Numbered from the stretch's first letter, positions 36,679 to 45,663 are shown. The stretch is DNA of 64,000 nt from Rhodobacteraceae bacterium EL53 (GCA_900313015.1 OMPR01000009.1:186001-250000); one strand, 5' to 3'. Notes: generated by a model not told the origin, from the letters alone. Program-made: numbers and translations.

Positions 36679-36708
36679 TATATAGGTGACCGGACCGGGG
36701 GATGCAAA
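36679..36708 (-). promoter_or_regulatory. Likely promoter of ssrA
   Basis: On the minus strand a TTTGCA box (36703-36708) and a TATATA box (36679-36684) are separated by 18 bases. This predicts transcription starting near 36672, just before the acceptor-domain hairpin. Confidence 0.6.
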
Positions 36709-36736
36709 GGGTTGCAGACCTCGGTTCTGAAAATTT

Positions 36737-37396
36737 TTAACTTTGAGGGCAGGCGGCGTAGGAGGCATCGAAAAATGCACACTCCAGAGCAACGGCACGG
36801 ATGAACAGCGTCTCTACCTCTTGTTGCGCGGGCGCGGAAAGAGTTGGCCAGACCTGATCCAGTTGGGCGCGTAGGTACTCGACAACACCCTCGAACCCTT
36901 CACCCGCATGCAGCGTGATCCATTCAGCAAACCAAAACGGCAAATCATTTCGCGGCGGGTTTACCGGCGTTGCCCAACTGAGATAGGTCCATTCCGCCAC
37001 AACCAGCACCGCCAGCATCAGCTCATACCGACCTGATGCAGCGGCTTCGGCCATTAGGTCTTGAAAATCTCGGGTCGCGGCTGCTGGGTGCGCATTGCGT
37101 GCTGCCTCACCCATATCCAGCGCATCAAATGAACGTAGGAAATAGGTGTTCTCAGGTCCCGTAATCACAGCCAGAAATTGTGCCGCTGGAACTGAAACCG
37201 CGAGACTGGGCGCGTGCGTTATGGCGCTGGCCAATAGGCGTACAAAACCATCGATGAACTGATAATCTTGCGCAAGATACCAGCGCATCTTGCTTAAGGG
37301 CAGGGTGCCCGCAGCCAATTCTGTGGTAAATGGGTGGGTCGTTGCTGCTTTCCAGTCCGCCGCGGCAAGCTGACAAAGGTGATCGGTCGCGCGCAA
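36737..37396 (-). CDS. TenA-family protein (thiaminase II type)
   Basis: 219-residue all-helical TenA/HO-fold protein. TenA hydrolyses aminopyrimidine thiamin breakdown products for salvage. Blocks: HPFTTELAAGTLPLSKMRWYLAQDYQFI with the substrate-binding Asp/Tyr, and AEWTYLSWATPV with the catalytic-type E. The start is TTG at 37396, eight bases after GAGGA; the ATG at 37403 is in another frame and too close to the ribosome site. No other thiamin gene is adjacent, and TenA_E/TenA_C type cannot be decided. Confidence 0.85.
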   Translation of the reverse strand: MRATDHLCQLAAADWKAATTHPFTTELAAGTLPLSKMRWYLAQDYQFIDGFVRLLASAITHAPSLAVSVPAAQFLAVITGPENTYFLRSFDALDMGEAARNAHPAAATRDFQDLMAEAAASGRYELMLAVLVVAEWTYLSWATPVNPPRNDLPFWFAEWITLHAGEGFEGVVEYLRAQLDQVWPTLSAPAQQEVETLFIRAVALECAFFDASYAACPQS

Positions 37397-37458
37397 AGTT
37401 CATTTCCTCTTTTCAATTTGCCTGGGCGACAAAGCCTGTTTGTCTAACAGATGCAAGG

Positions 37459-38205
37459 TCAGCCCGAAGAAAGATCTGCTTTGCTGCGACGCGCGGCCAT
37501 AACATTGTCCTTGAGGGCAATGGTATACGTCATAAGTTCAGCCAAAGCTGCGTCTGCGACCATACTGTCTTTGTTTTGGATGGCATCGGTGATCCGCGTG
37601 TGCAGCGCAACTATTTCTTCGCGGGATCGTGCGGTAAAGGTGATCATATTCATCAGCGGCTGCATTGCCTCAACTGCGCCTGCCAATTGATAAGACAAGA
37701 TAGGGTTGGCCGCCCCGTCAACAAGTGCCCGGTGAAAAGCAACATCCGAAGCGCAGAATGCTTCGTCAGTTAACCCCGGTTGACCCTGACGAAAGATTTC
37801 TGCGCGCATAGTGGCCAACTGATCCGCTGTGCGTCGAATGGCAGACAAAGGCGCGCACGCGCGCTCTAGCGCAAACCTAGCCTCGCAAGCGGTGTCAAAA
37901 CTGACGGCATTCATGCTGAGCAGCAGTGTCGATGTGGTTATCTGTTGGGTATAGGCATCTTCAAAGCTGAGCCTGTTGACAAACGCGCCACCGGTAGCCC
38001 CGCGCTGTGTTCGGATCAGGGATTGCGCCGCTAAACGCTTTAACGCTTCGCGAACTGTAGAGCGGGACACCTGAAACTGTTCGCTGAGTTCAGTTTCCGA
38101 AGGAAGGCGCTGATCAACGATGAGCTCACCTGCAACGATTGCATCCCGGATGGCCTGTGCAATCTGTGCTGACAGGTCTGAAGGACTCTTGGGATCAATT
38201 TTCAT
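37459..38205 (-). CDS. FadR-subfamily GntR regulator, adjacent to dmdA
   Basis: 248 residues with an N-terminal winged helix-turn-helix (LPSETELSEQFQVSRSTVREALKRLAAQSLI, core ELSEQFQVSRSTVREAL) and a C-terminal FCD ligand-binding domain (FHRALVDGAANPILSYQL; metal-type residues in DVAFH and later H). It lies divergent to dmdA-acuI with 260 bases between starts, and a palindrome of the FadR-type operator sits close to its own start. In other Roseobacter strains the same regulator neighbours dmdA; its inducer is likely a DMSP catabolite. Confidence 0.92.
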   Translation of the reverse strand: MKIDPKSPSDLSAQIAQAIRDAIVAGELIVDQRLPSETELSEQFQVSRSTVREALKRLAAQSLIRTQRGATGGAFVNRLSFEDAYTQQITTSTLLLSMNAVSFDTACEARFALERACAPLSAIRRTADQLATMRAEIFRQGQPGLTDEAFCASDVAFHRALVDGAANPILSYQLAGAVEAMQPLMNMITFTARSREEIVALHTRITDAIQNKDSMVADAALAELMTYTIALKDNVMAARRSKADLSSG

Positions 38206-38225
38206 TTGGTTGCAGTCCTTTTTAA

Positions 38226-38251
38226 TTGTCAGACAATTGAAAGTCTGACAT
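38226..38251. promoter_or_regulatory. Palindromic operator for the GntR regulator
   Basis: TTGTCAGACAA (38226-38236) is a perfect palindrome that matches the FadR-subfamily consensus TnGTnnnACnA. A second half-site-like copy, AGTCTGACAT (38242-38251), follows. It lies 20 bases upstream of the regulator start and between the divergent genes, so the protein can repress itself and dmdA. Confidence 0.7.
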
Positions 38252-38298
38252 TTAATCGCTCAAGGGTGAGTCGGGTCTATTTCTACTTGGAGGCGGTC

Positions 38299-38346
38299 AT
38301 GAATACCACTGGGCAGCAGCAATCTGAGCATCTAAAGGGGGACTGA
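38299..38346 (+). CDS. Possible 15-residue leader peptide before dmdA
   Basis: A short frame, MNTTGQQQSEHLKGD with TGA stop, follows a good ribosome site (GGAGG, five bases before the ATG at 38299) in the 260-base leader between the GntR operator and dmdA. It ends 119 bases before dmdA. It may be a leader peptide or chance. The Gln-rich content offers no obvious attenuation codon run except CAGCAGCAA. Confidence 0.35.
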   Translation: MNTTGQQQSEHLKGD

Positions 38347-38465
38347 GGATCTGCCCGCACTTCTGTTATCCAGTCCAGAAAAGTTCAGATCCATCATGCC
38401 AGAATGTGTGATCTACGCCGAAATACCTGACCAAAGACCGTTAACAGTAGCTAGGAGGATGAGCT

Positions 38466-39569
38466 ATGCCATTGATTTCACCGTCGCGACGGTTGCGCAG
38501 AACCCCTTTTTCAGAAGGGGTCGAGTCAGCCAATGTAAAGGCCTATACCGTATACAATCACATGCTGCTGCCGACGGTGTTCGAGAGCCCTGAGGCGGAT
38601 TATCATCACCTGAAAAAACATGTTCAGGTCTGGGATGTCTCCTGTGAACGTCAGGTGGAGTTGCGGGGGCCAGATGCCGGGCGACTGATGCAGATGCTAA
38701 CGCCGCGTGATCTGCGGGGAATGTTGCCGGGGCAGTGTTTTTACGTTCCAATCGTTGATGAAACCGGCGGCATGCTGAATGATCCGGTTGCGGTAAAGCT
38801 GGCGGAAGATCGCTGGTGGATTTCAATTGCGGATAGTGATCTGCTTTATTGGGTTAAGGGCATTGCCAACGGCTGGCGATTGGATGTTCTGGTGGATGAG
38901 CCGGATGTCTCGCCGTTGGCGATCCAGGGGCCAAAGTCCGAAACGCTTCTGGAGCGAGTCTTTGGCGAGAGTATTCGCTCGATCCGCTTCTTCAGGTTTG
39001 GCATCTTTCAGTTTCAGGGGCGAGATCTGGTGATTGCGCGCTCAGGATATTCCAAACAGGGCGGGTTTGAGATCTATGTCGAAGACGGGGAAATCGGCAT
39101 GCCTTTGTGGAACAAGCTGTTTGAGGCGGGCGAAGAACTGGAGGTGCGCGCAGGCTGCCCCAACCTGATTGAACGTATAGAGGGCGGTTTGCTGAGCTAC
39201 GGCAATGATATGACCGATGACAATACGCCTCATGAATGCGGGCTTGGTCGGTTCTGCGATACCCATACCGCAATTGGCTGCATCGGGCGTGATGCCTTGT
39301 TGCGGGTGGCCAAGGAAGGGCCCGTTCAACAGATCAGAGCAATATCGATTGCTGGGGACCCTGTGCCAGCCTGCACAGAGTTTTGGCCGCTTTATGCCGG
39401 AGGAAAACGGGTGGGGCGGGTGTCATCTGCAGCCTGGTCTCCGGATTTTCGGACCAATGTAGCGATTGGTATGGTGCGGATGACCCATTGGGATTCTGGC
39501 GCCAAATTGGAAGTGGAAACGCCCGAAGGCATGCGTACGGCGACCGTACGCGAGAAATTCTGGATTTGA
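38466..39569 (+). CDS. dmdA: Dimethylsulfoniopropionate demethylase
   Basis: 367-residue GcvT-family THF-dependent enzyme that moves a methyl group from DMSP to tetrahydrofolate, giving methylmercaptopropionate and 5-methyl-THF. The sequence is highly recognisable: FPSRR-like start (ISPSRRLRRTPFSEGVE), VYNHMLLPTVFESPEADYHHL, VQVWDVSCERQVELRGPDAGRLMQMLTPRDLRGMLPGQC (core VWDVSCERQVELRGPD), and NDPVAVKLAEDRWWISIADSDL. GQC-F-YVPIVDETGG completes the folate-site block. GGAGG precedes ATG 38466. It forms an operon with acuI 31 bases downstream and is controlled by the neighbouring GntR protein. Its methyl-THF product can feed the reductase at 19675-20604. Confidence 0.96.
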   Translation: MPLISPSRRLRRTPFSEGVESANVKAYTVYNHMLLPTVFESPEADYHHLKKHVQVWDVSCERQVELRGPDAGRLMQMLTPRDLRGMLPGQCFYVPIVDETGGMLNDPVAVKLAEDRWWISIADSDLLYWVKGIANGWRLDVLVDEPDVSPLAIQGPKSETLLERVFGESIRSIRFFRFGIFQFQGRDLVIARSGYSKQGGFEIYVEDGEIGMPLWNKLFEAGEELEVRAGCPNLIERIEGGLLSYGNDMTDDNTPHECGLGRFCDTHTAIGCIGRDALLRVAKEGPVQQIRAISIAGDPVPACTEFWPLYAGGKRVGRVSSAAWSPDFRTNVAIGMVRMTHWDSGAKLEVETPEGMRTATVREKFWI

Positions 39570-39600
39570 TTGTCTTTTCAATACAGTAGGAGAAAGCAAG

Positions 39601-40596
39601 ATGTTCAACGCATTGGTGGTTGATAAGAATGAAGAAACCGGCAAGGCCACGGCTTCGATCAAACAGATCGGTCTCGAAGACCTGCCTGAGGGTGAAGTGA
39701 CCGTTGCTGTCGAATATTCGACGGTGAACTACAAAGACGGCCTGTGCCTCAGCTCAAACGGCGGTGGATTAGTGCGCAAGTACCCGCATGTTCCGGGAAT
39801 TGATTTCGCTGGCACCGTCGAAGCGTCCTCGGACGCGCGATACACGCCGGGTGACAAAGTCGTTCTGACCGGCTGGCGCGTGGGTGAGGCGCATTGGGGC
39901 GGTTACTCTCAAAAAGCGAACGTGCGCGCTGATTGGTTGGTTCCGTTGCCAGAGGGGCTCGATGAACGTCAGGCAATGGCCGTTGGAACCGCTGGATTCA
40001 CGGCGATGCTGTCAGTTATGGCGCTTGAGGATCATGGGCTGCAGCCTGGGCATGGTCCAGTGTTGGTAACAGGTGCAGCTGGCGGCGTAGGCTCGGTTGC
40101 CACGGCGATTTTGGCGCATTTGGGGTATGAAGTGGCCGGTGTTACTGGACGGCCTGAGACAGGGGATTACCTGAAATCTCTGGGTGCAACTTCGATCGTT
40201 GCACGCGAAGAGTTGAATGAAACTGTTAAGCGCCCGTTGGAGAGCGAAACCTGGTCCGGGTGTATTGATGCGGTCGGCGGCCCAATGCTGGCCCGTGTCC
40301 TAGGACAGATGAAATACGGGGCTTCTGTTGCTTCGGTTGGTCTGGCCGGCGGTGCCGGTTTGCCTGCAACGGTTATCCCGTTTTTGTTGCGCGGTGTGAA
40401 TCTGTTGGGGATCGACAGTGTGATGCAACCCTTTGACAATCGTCTGCGTGCGTGGCAACGGATCGCAACCGATCTGCCAATGGATAAATTGGAAGCCATG
40501 GTTCACCCAGCTGTCTTGAGCGATCTGCCTCAATTGGGCGCCGATATTCTGCAAGGCCAAGTCAAAGGGCGTGTTGTCGTCGATGTAAACGCCTGA
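39601..40596 (+). CDS. acuI: Acryloyl-CoA reductase AcuI
   Basis: 331-residue medium-chain dehydrogenase/reductase (zinc-free quinone-reductase type) that reduces acryloyl-CoA to propionyl-CoA with NADPH, removing a toxic intermediate of DMSP use. The sequence begins MFNALVVDKNEE and has the catalytic-site block VEYSTVNYKDGLCLS, HVPGIDFAGTVE and GWRVGEAHWGGYSQKA, and the nucleotide-binding VTGAAGGVGSVATAIL. RBS AGGAGA precedes ATG 39601. The pairing with dmdA is the typical Roseobacter dmdA-acuI operon. Confidence 0.95.
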   Translation: MFNALVVDKNEETGKATASIKQIGLEDLPEGEVTVAVEYSTVNYKDGLCLSSNGGGLVRKYPHVPGIDFAGTVEASSDARYTPGDKVVLTGWRVGEAHWGGYSQKANVRADWLVPLPEGLDERQAMAVGTAGFTAMLSVMALEDHGLQPGHGPVLVTGAAGGVGSVATAILAHLGYEVAGVTGRPETGDYLKSLGATSIVAREELNETVKRPLESETWSGCIDAVGGPMLARVLGQMKYGASVASVGLAGGAGLPATVIPFLLRGVNLLGIDSVMQPFDNRLRAWQRIATDLPMDKLEAMVHPAVLSDLPQLGADILQGQVKGRVVVDVNA

Positions 40597-40612
40597 ATGC
40601 TTTTTGATTGCC

Positions 40613-40646
40613 AAAAGTTGCGCGGGCGAGATCTCGCGTAACTTTT
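40613..40646 (+). terminator. Terminator of the dmdA-acuI operon
   Basis: AAAAGTTGCGCG (40613-40624) and CGCGTAACTTTT (40635-40646) form a 12-pair stem with one G-T wobble and a ten-base loop; the last arm ends in TTTT. It lies 17 bases after the acuI stop. An alternative palindrome, GCGAGATCTCGC (40626-40637), overlaps the loop. Confidence 0.75.
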
Positions 40647-40790
40647 CTGCAAATGAATTCTAAGTTTGGAATATTAGTGATCTAAATCAAATCTCGCTCA
40701 GTAAGATCCGAATAGGACGTTCAAAGCTGTATCTCAGATGGATGAATTTGAGGCAGCACGATTGAAATTCGTTCGAAAGGAACTTGAGTT

Positions 40791-41225
40791 ATGAAACGAT
40801 TGCTGGCGATGACCGTTGTTGCAGGCAGCCTTGTTGCGTCTGCTGCTCTTTCAGGTGAGTCTAAATCACTGGTCACGGTTGTAACTACTGCTGAGCCTCA
40901 AACGCAGTTGATGGCGATGGTTTTGACTATGCAGGCAGCCAAAAAAGGCGCAACTCCGCATGTGCTGCTGTGTGGTCCCGCTGGGGACATTGCGTTGAAA
41001 TCGGCCCCTGACACCGTGACTGCAGGGCAACCGCCGATGGACGTCAGCCCGCAAAAACTGATGATGGGGATATTGAAGCAACCGGGCGCCAAGATTGACG
41101 TTTGTGCGCTATATCTGCCCGGAAAAGCTGCTAAGGCAGATGTATTGCTAGACGGTATCGGCGTTGCAAAACCGGGTGAGATGGCCGGCGCATTGTTGGC
41201 TGCAGATGCTCGATTGAGCTTTTAA
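40791..41225 (+). CDS. Exported DsrE/F-like protein
   Basis: 144 residues with a signal peptide (MKRLLAMTVVAGSLVASAALS). The mature domain resembles DsrE/YchN: LVTVVTTAEPQTQLMAMVLTMQAAKKGATPHVLLCGPAG carries the alpha/beta core, and a conserved-looking pair of Cys (HVLLCG and DVCALYLP) sits where sulfur-transfer members place theirs. It may handle sulfur species in the periplasm; this is an inference from fold resemblance. It lies downstream of the DMSP operon but after its terminator. Confidence 0.7.
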   Translation: MKRLLAMTVVAGSLVASAALSGESKSLVTVVTTAEPQTQLMAMVLTMQAAKKGATPHVLLCGPAGDIALKSAPDTVTAGQPPMDVSPQKLMMGILKQPGAKIDVCALYLPGKAAKADVLLDGIGVAKPGEMAGALLAADARLSF

Positions 41226-41373
41226 CCGAACGGAGGTCGGGTGGTGTCATTCGCCATTCCGACCACGTCCTTTGAAAATACTGCCGATCCCGGTTCTGAC
41301 CCGTGTCACAATACCTTGCACGCTTTGTGAAGGCTGCTTGACGAAGGCGCGAAACGAAGCAAAGACTGTGCGC

Positions 41374-42597
41374 ATGACACTGGATATTGATTTTGTCCGG
41401 GCGCAATTCCCGGCGTTCTCCGAGCCGTCCTTGCAAGGGCAGGCCTTCTTTGAAAACGCAGGTGGGTCGTATACCTGCAAGCCTGTAATAGACCGGCTGA
41501 TGCGGTATTATTCGCAACGCAAGGTTCAACCCTATGCCCCGTACGAGGCAAGCCGCTTAGCAGGGGCTGAGATGGACGAAGCCCGTGAGCGCATGGCGGC
41601 GATATTGGGTGTTGAAGTCGATGAGCTGAGCTTTGGCCCATCAACAACCCAAAACACTTATGTCCTGGCCCAGGCTTTCCGGCAGTGGATGAAACCGGGT
41701 GATGCTATCATTGTGACCAATCAGGATCACGAGGCAAATACCGGACCTTGGCGCCGTTTGGCCGACGAAGGTATCGAAATTCGTGAATGGCAGATTGACC
41801 CCAAAACCGGGCATCTTAACCCAGAAGATCTTGATTCATTGTTGGATGAAACTGTCCGTCTGGTTTGTTTCCCTCACTGTTCAAATGTTGTTGGAGAGAT
41901 TAACCCCGTCACAGAAATCACTGCTATTGCGCATGCGGCAGGGGCTTTTGTGTGTGTAGATGGGGTTTCTTATGCACCGCATGGTTTTGCGAATGTTAGT
42001 GATCTGGGCCCCGATATTTATCTATTCTCGACCTATAAAACCTACGGTCCGCACCAAGGGTGTATGGTGATCCGGCGGGCTTTGGCGGAATTACTACCCA
42101 ATCAAGGGCACTTCTTTAACGCCGACACCCTCTACAAGCGGTTTACGCCAGCTGGACCGGATCATGCGCAGATCGCGGCGAGTGCGGGTATGGCAGACTA
42201 TATTGAGCTGTTGGCGACCCACCATGGTGCGTCAGAAGGGGATCTCACAAGTCGGGCCGAGTTCGTACATGATCTGATGCGGGCGCATGAGGTTGAATTG
42301 CTTCAACCTTTGCTCGACGCGGTCAAGGATCGTAACTCAGTACGATTGTTGGGTCCTGATCAGGCTGAAAAACGCGCGCCAACTGTTTCTCTGTCTTTGA
42401 CACAAGCGGCAGAACCTGTGGCGGCTCAACTGGCCGAAGAGGGCATTATGGCCGGTGGCGGCGATTTCTATGCCGTGCGGGCTTTGCAATCCATGGGGGT
42501 TGATCCGACGCAAGGCGTGTTGCGCCTTAGTTTTACGCATTATACGTCAAAAGCAGAGGTTGACCAGTTGATCACTGCCTTGGATAAAGTGCTGTAA
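41374..42597 (+). CDS. Class V aminotransferase (cysteine desulfurase-like)
   Basis: 407 residues from ATG 41374 (the domain begins FVRAQFPAF; no strong ribosome site is visible and a GTG lies six bases before). PLP-dependent fold: FENAGGSYTCKP, FGPSTTQNTYVLAQAF, TNQDHEANTGPWRRLA, VCVDGVSYAPHG and the PLP lysine K222 in FSTYKTYGPHQG. The S-T-Y-K site with HQG is typical of the SufS/kynureninase group. No Fe-S assembly partner is adjacent, so desulfurase, selenocysteine lyase and aminotransferase activities remain open. Confidence 0.82.
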   Translation: MTLDIDFVRAQFPAFSEPSLQGQAFFENAGGSYTCKPVIDRLMRYYSQRKVQPYAPYEASRLAGAEMDEARERMAAILGVEVDELSFGPSTTQNTYVLAQAFRQWMKPGDAIIVTNQDHEANTGPWRRLADEGIEIREWQIDPKTGHLNPEDLDSLLDETVRLVCFPHCSNVVGEINPVTEITAIAHAAGAFVCVDGVSYAPHGFANVSDLGPDIYLFSTYKTYGPHQGCMVIRRALAELLPNQGHFFNADTLYKRFTPAGPDHAQIAASAGMADYIELLATHHGASEGDLTSRAEFVHDLMRAHEVELLQPLLDAVKDRNSVRLLGPDQAEKRAPTVSLSLTQAAEPVAAQLAEEGIMAGGGDFYAVRALQSMGVDPTQGVLRLSFTHYTSKAEVDQLITALDKVL

Positions 42598-42608
42598 CCG
42601 TACAAAAT

Positions 42609-42633
42609 AAGGCTGCCCCTAAGGGGTGGCCTT
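42609..42633 (+). terminator. Hairpin after the class V aminotransferase
   Basis: AAGGC, CCCC, a TAA loop, GGGG and GCCTT form a nine-pair stem with a TG/TG internal mismatch, 11 bases after the stop. No T-run follows, so it is a weak terminator or mRNA-end hairpin. Confidence 0.55.
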
Positions 42634-42747
42634 GCGCAAGTGATAATGGGGTTTCTGGCAATAGCGGAAAACTGCCCATAATCACACAAAACTTGCCAGA
42701 AAGTGGATCTCGTCCTAGCTTCTTACTGAACTTTCAAGGGGAAGCGG

Positions 42748-43956
42748 ATGATCCTGACGTCAACGGAAGGGCAGGAAAACCTCCCACGGTATTTCGCCCG
42801 TGTCATGCAAATGCTGCAAAACCTGCAGTACGGTAAGCTGGAAATTGAATTGCCTGATGGGCGCGTTTTTGCTGTTCAAGGGACGGAGCCCGGCCCCGTT
42901 GCAATGATCAAAGTACACAAGTCTGATTTGTTCACCCGGTTGATACGCGAAGGCGATCTTGGTTTTTCAGAAGCATACCTAGAAGAGTGGTGGAGCACGC
43001 CCGATTTAAGAGCGTTTATGGATCTGATGCATCTGGGGACAGATACGGTCTATGATTACTTTCCGGGTATGGGGTTGGTTCGGGCTTATGAACGGATGAG
43101 GTTCTGGTTACAGCGCAATCATAAAGAACAGGCGAAAAAGAACATCTCACATCACTACGATTTAGGAAACGAGTTCTACAGCCTGTGGCTGGATGATACG
43201 ATGACTTATTCCAGCGCTATTTTTGAAACTGGACAGGAAAGCTTGGAAAAGGCGCAGATTGCGAAATATGAAAGCTTGATCAACGAGATGGGTGTTCAGC
43301 CTGGTGACCACATTTTGGAGATTGGCTGCGGTTGGGGCGGATTTGCTGAATATGCAGCAAAAGAACGTGGGTTACGAGTGACCGGGCTTACTATTAGTCA
43401 GGAGCAGTTTAACTTTGCGCAGCAGAGAATTGAAAATGCAGGACTTTCTGACCAAGTTTCTTTCAAGTTGCAGGACTATCGCGATGAAACAGGTCGGTAC
43501 GACGGGATCGCTTCGATAGAAATGTTCGAAGCTGTTGGGCAAAAGTACTGGCCAATCTATTTTGACACTGTAAACAAAAGGTTGAAGCCCGGTGCGCAGG
43601 CAACCTTGCAGATCATTACGGTCGCGGACCGACGTTGGGAGGTTTACAAAAACGGCGTGGATTTCATCCAGAAGTACATCTTCCCCGGAGGGATGTTGCC
43701 ATCCCCTAAGATTTTGAAGGGACAGATCGAACAAGCCGGTTTGAGAGTGGTCCGATCTCGTGAATTTGGGCAGAGCTACGATCAAACGCTGCGCCGTTGG
43801 TATGATGCCTTCAACGGAAAATGGGACCAAATTGCCGAGTTGGGATTTGATGACCGGTTTCGGCGGCTCTGGAATTTCTACCTGACATCCTGCGGCGCAG
43901 CCTTTGACACGGGGAACTGCGATGTGACACAGATTACAATCGTAAGACCAGAATAA
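42748..43956 (+). CDS. Cfa-family phospholipid cyclopropane synthase-like methyltransferase
   Basis: 402-residue SAM-dependent enzyme of the cyclopropane-fatty-acyl-phospholipid synthase family, which modifies membrane lipid acyl chains. SAM-binding: ILEIGCGWGGFAEYAA; a family block precedes it (NISHHYDLGNEFYSLWLDDTMTYSSAIF, core HHYDLGNEFY and DDTMTYSSA), followed by the catalytic region VTGLTISQEQ and FEAVGQKYW. An N-terminal segment (LFTRLIREGDLGFSEAYLEEWW) is typical of the family. The product could be cyclopropane or methyl-branched lipid. It is 16 bases ahead of trgA. Confidence 0.92.
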   Translation: MILTSTEGQENLPRYFARVMQMLQNLQYGKLEIELPDGRVFAVQGTEPGPVAMIKVHKSDLFTRLIREGDLGFSEAYLEEWWSTPDLRAFMDLMHLGTDTVYDYFPGMGLVRAYERMRFWLQRNHKEQAKKNISHHYDLGNEFYSLWLDDTMTYSSAIFETGQESLEKAQIAKYESLINEMGVQPGDHILEIGCGWGGFAEYAAKERGLRVTGLTISQEQFNFAQQRIENAGLSDQVSFKLQDYRDETGRYDGIASIEMFEAVGQKYWPIYFDTVNKRLKPGAQATLQIITVADRRWEVYKNGVDFIQKYIFPGGMLPSPKILKGQIEQAGLRVVRSREFGQSYDQTLRRWYDAFNGKWDQIAELGFDDRFRRLWNFYLTSCGAAFDTGNCDVTQITIVRPE

Positions 43957-43972
43957 TTCAGGACCACTCAAA

Positions 43973-44413
43973 ATGCCCACAGCCGCTCGTCTCGTCGCCG
44001 CAGTTTGCCTTGCGCTGATTGCCTTTCTTGTGTCGGGTATGGTCATCCCTTTGATGCCTGAGGGGATGGACTTTGGATATTTCACTTGGGTTAACGTCGT
44101 TTTGGGGGTGCTTTGTGGTTGGATTGTGATGGGCAAGCGCGCAGGACATGGGCTTACTGGGGCAATCAATAACGGTTTGACTGGCGGGGCTGCTTTGATT
44201 TTTTGGGGGCTTTTCGTTCAGGGAACGTATGAAATGGTCCGTCGAGCTATGAAAAACCGGTACGATGGCCCCTTTGAAGCGTTGCTTTCGATCTTTGAGA
44301 TTGGGTTTGAGTATGGAACAACAATTTTTGTTCCCAATATTATTGCTACTGTTTTGGTCGGCAGTGTATTGGCTGGGCTGGCGACTGAACAAGCTTGGCG
44401 CCAATGGCGTTGA
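43973..44413 (+). CDS. trgA: TrgA membrane protein (tellurite resistance)
   Basis: 146-residue integral membrane protein with about four hydrophobic helices (near residues 8-28, 42-58, 70-88 and 115-140). It is placed in front of trgB and cysK, the order of the tellurite-resistance locus of Rhodobacter sphaeroides. TrgA is hydrophobic and without a known biochemical role; in that organism the trgAB genes together confer tellurite resistance. The assignment rests on size, topology and neighbours. Confidence 0.8.
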   Translation: MPTAARLVAAVCLALIAFLVSGMVIPLMPEGMDFGYFTWVNVVLGVLCGWIVMGKRAGHGLTGAINNGLTGGAALIFWGLFVQGTYEMVRRAMKNRYDGPFEALLSIFEIGFEYGTTIFVPNIIATVLVGSVLAGLATEQAWRQWR

Positions 44414-44458
44414 ATACAAACGTAAATTTCGAATAATTGATCTAGGTGAGCGGATCCT

Positions 44459-45583
44459 GTGACTGATCTCTTTTTTTATGGTTCGCTGCGGTACACTCCG
44501 CTGCTTGAAATTGTTTTGGGCCGAGAGGCCTCCGAGATAGATATGATAGAGGCGCATCTGCCAGATCATGCGGTGCACGCTGTCGTAGATCAGGCCTTTC
44601 CAATGATCTTACACATGTCAAACGCCAAGGCTCAGGGGGTTTTGGTACGTGGGTTAAGCGACGATGATATAGCGCGACTGGTATATTACGAGGGCGGGTT
44701 TGATTATGATCTGAGCCAACACAGCCTCATGACCGAAACGGGAGACACTGCAGCAGGAGAAGTCTTTTTCCCGGCTCCCGGACTGTGGAAAGCTGGCGAG
44801 CCATGGTCATTAAAGGGCTGGATAGACAAATGGGGGGCGATGTCGCTGGCCGCCGCGCAAGAAGTTATGTGCCATTATGGGAAAAAGTCTGCAGAAGAAA
44901 TTGCCGAACGGTTTCCTTCCATCCGTATTAGGGCTGCCGCGCGTGTCGCCGCACAGGCGAGGGCGAAAGACGCCGAATGGGACGTGCATAAGGACGTTGT
45001 TGTACACAAGCATGAACGACCTTTTCTGAATTTTTTTGCGATAGATGAAATGGATCTTCAATTTCGCCAGTTTGACGGCAGTCTGAGTCGGGTTGTCAAT
45101 CGCAGCGCTTTATTGGTGGGACGGGCCGTTGTTGTTCTGCCGTATGATCCTGTGCGCGACACGGTTCTTTTGATACAGCAGTTTCGCGCCCCAGCGTTTA
45201 TTGCTGGGGATCCGGCCCCTTGGGTTTGGGAAGCTGTGGCCGGGCTGGTTGATCCAGGCGAAACACCTGAAGAAACAGCCAAACGAGAAACCATCGAAGA
45301 GGCACACTTGGAACTGTCGCGGTTAGAGGAAGCTGGTCAGGTCTATTCTAGCACGGGGTCTTCTGGGGAGTTTTGCCATCTGTTTGTCGGTTTGGCAGAT
45401 ATTAGTGCTACGGTAAGTGGCGCGGGGATTGATGCCGAGGGCGAGGACATCCGAAGTCAAATCATTTCATTCGATGGATTGATGGCTATGGTCGATGCTC
45501 AACAGATAAAAAGTTTGCACCTTTTGGCTGTTGCACAATGGCTGGATCGACATCGTTCACGCCTACGGGCCGCGATTTGCTGA
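44459..45583 (+). CDS. trgB: TrgB: AIG2-like plus NUDIX domain protein
   Basis: 374 residues with a GTG start at 44459 (AGGTGAG upstream). The N-terminal AIG2/gamma-glutamylcyclotransferase-like domain begins DLFFYGSLRY. The C-terminal NUDIX domain (about residues 205-340) has the motif GLVDPGETPEETAKRETIEEAHL, key residues G-x5-E-x7-R-E-x2-E-E, with Ala where the usual G lies near the end. NUDIX enzymes of this clade cleave ADP-ribose; TrgB is a member of the trgAB tellurite locus, so a redox-metal stress role is inferred. Confidence 0.87.
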   Translation: MTDLFFYGSLRYTPLLEIVLGREASEIDMIEAHLPDHAVHAVVDQAFPMILHMSNAKAQGVLVRGLSDDDIARLVYYEGGFDYDLSQHSLMTETGDTAAGEVFFPAPGLWKAGEPWSLKGWIDKWGAMSLAAAQEVMCHYGKKSAEEIAERFPSIRIRAAARVAAQARAKDAEWDVHKDVVVHKHERPFLNFFAIDEMDLQFRQFDGSLSRVVNRSALLVGRAVVVLPYDPVRDTVLLIQQFRAPAFIAGDPAPWVWEAVAGLVDPGETPEETAKRETIEEAHLELSRLEEAGQVYSSTGSSGEFCHLFVGLADISATVSGAGIDAEGEDIRSQIISFDGLMAMVDAQQIKSLHLLAVAQWLDRHRSRLRAAIC

Positions 45584-45663
45584 ACAGTTTCGGATGATCT
45601 CAGCTTGAGGTCACATCGGAGCAAGAGTACACCTGAGCTACGAATATCATAAGTGAGGTCATC

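Noticed and set aside
36448-36798. 116-codon open frame over the tmRNA
   Set aside because: Its end is the tmRNA tag sequence and its start overlaps TenA; the region is an RNA gene.
43372-44578. Two long minus-strand frames across the Cfa, trgA and trgB genes
   Set aside because: They are antisense to three supported genes and show no motif.
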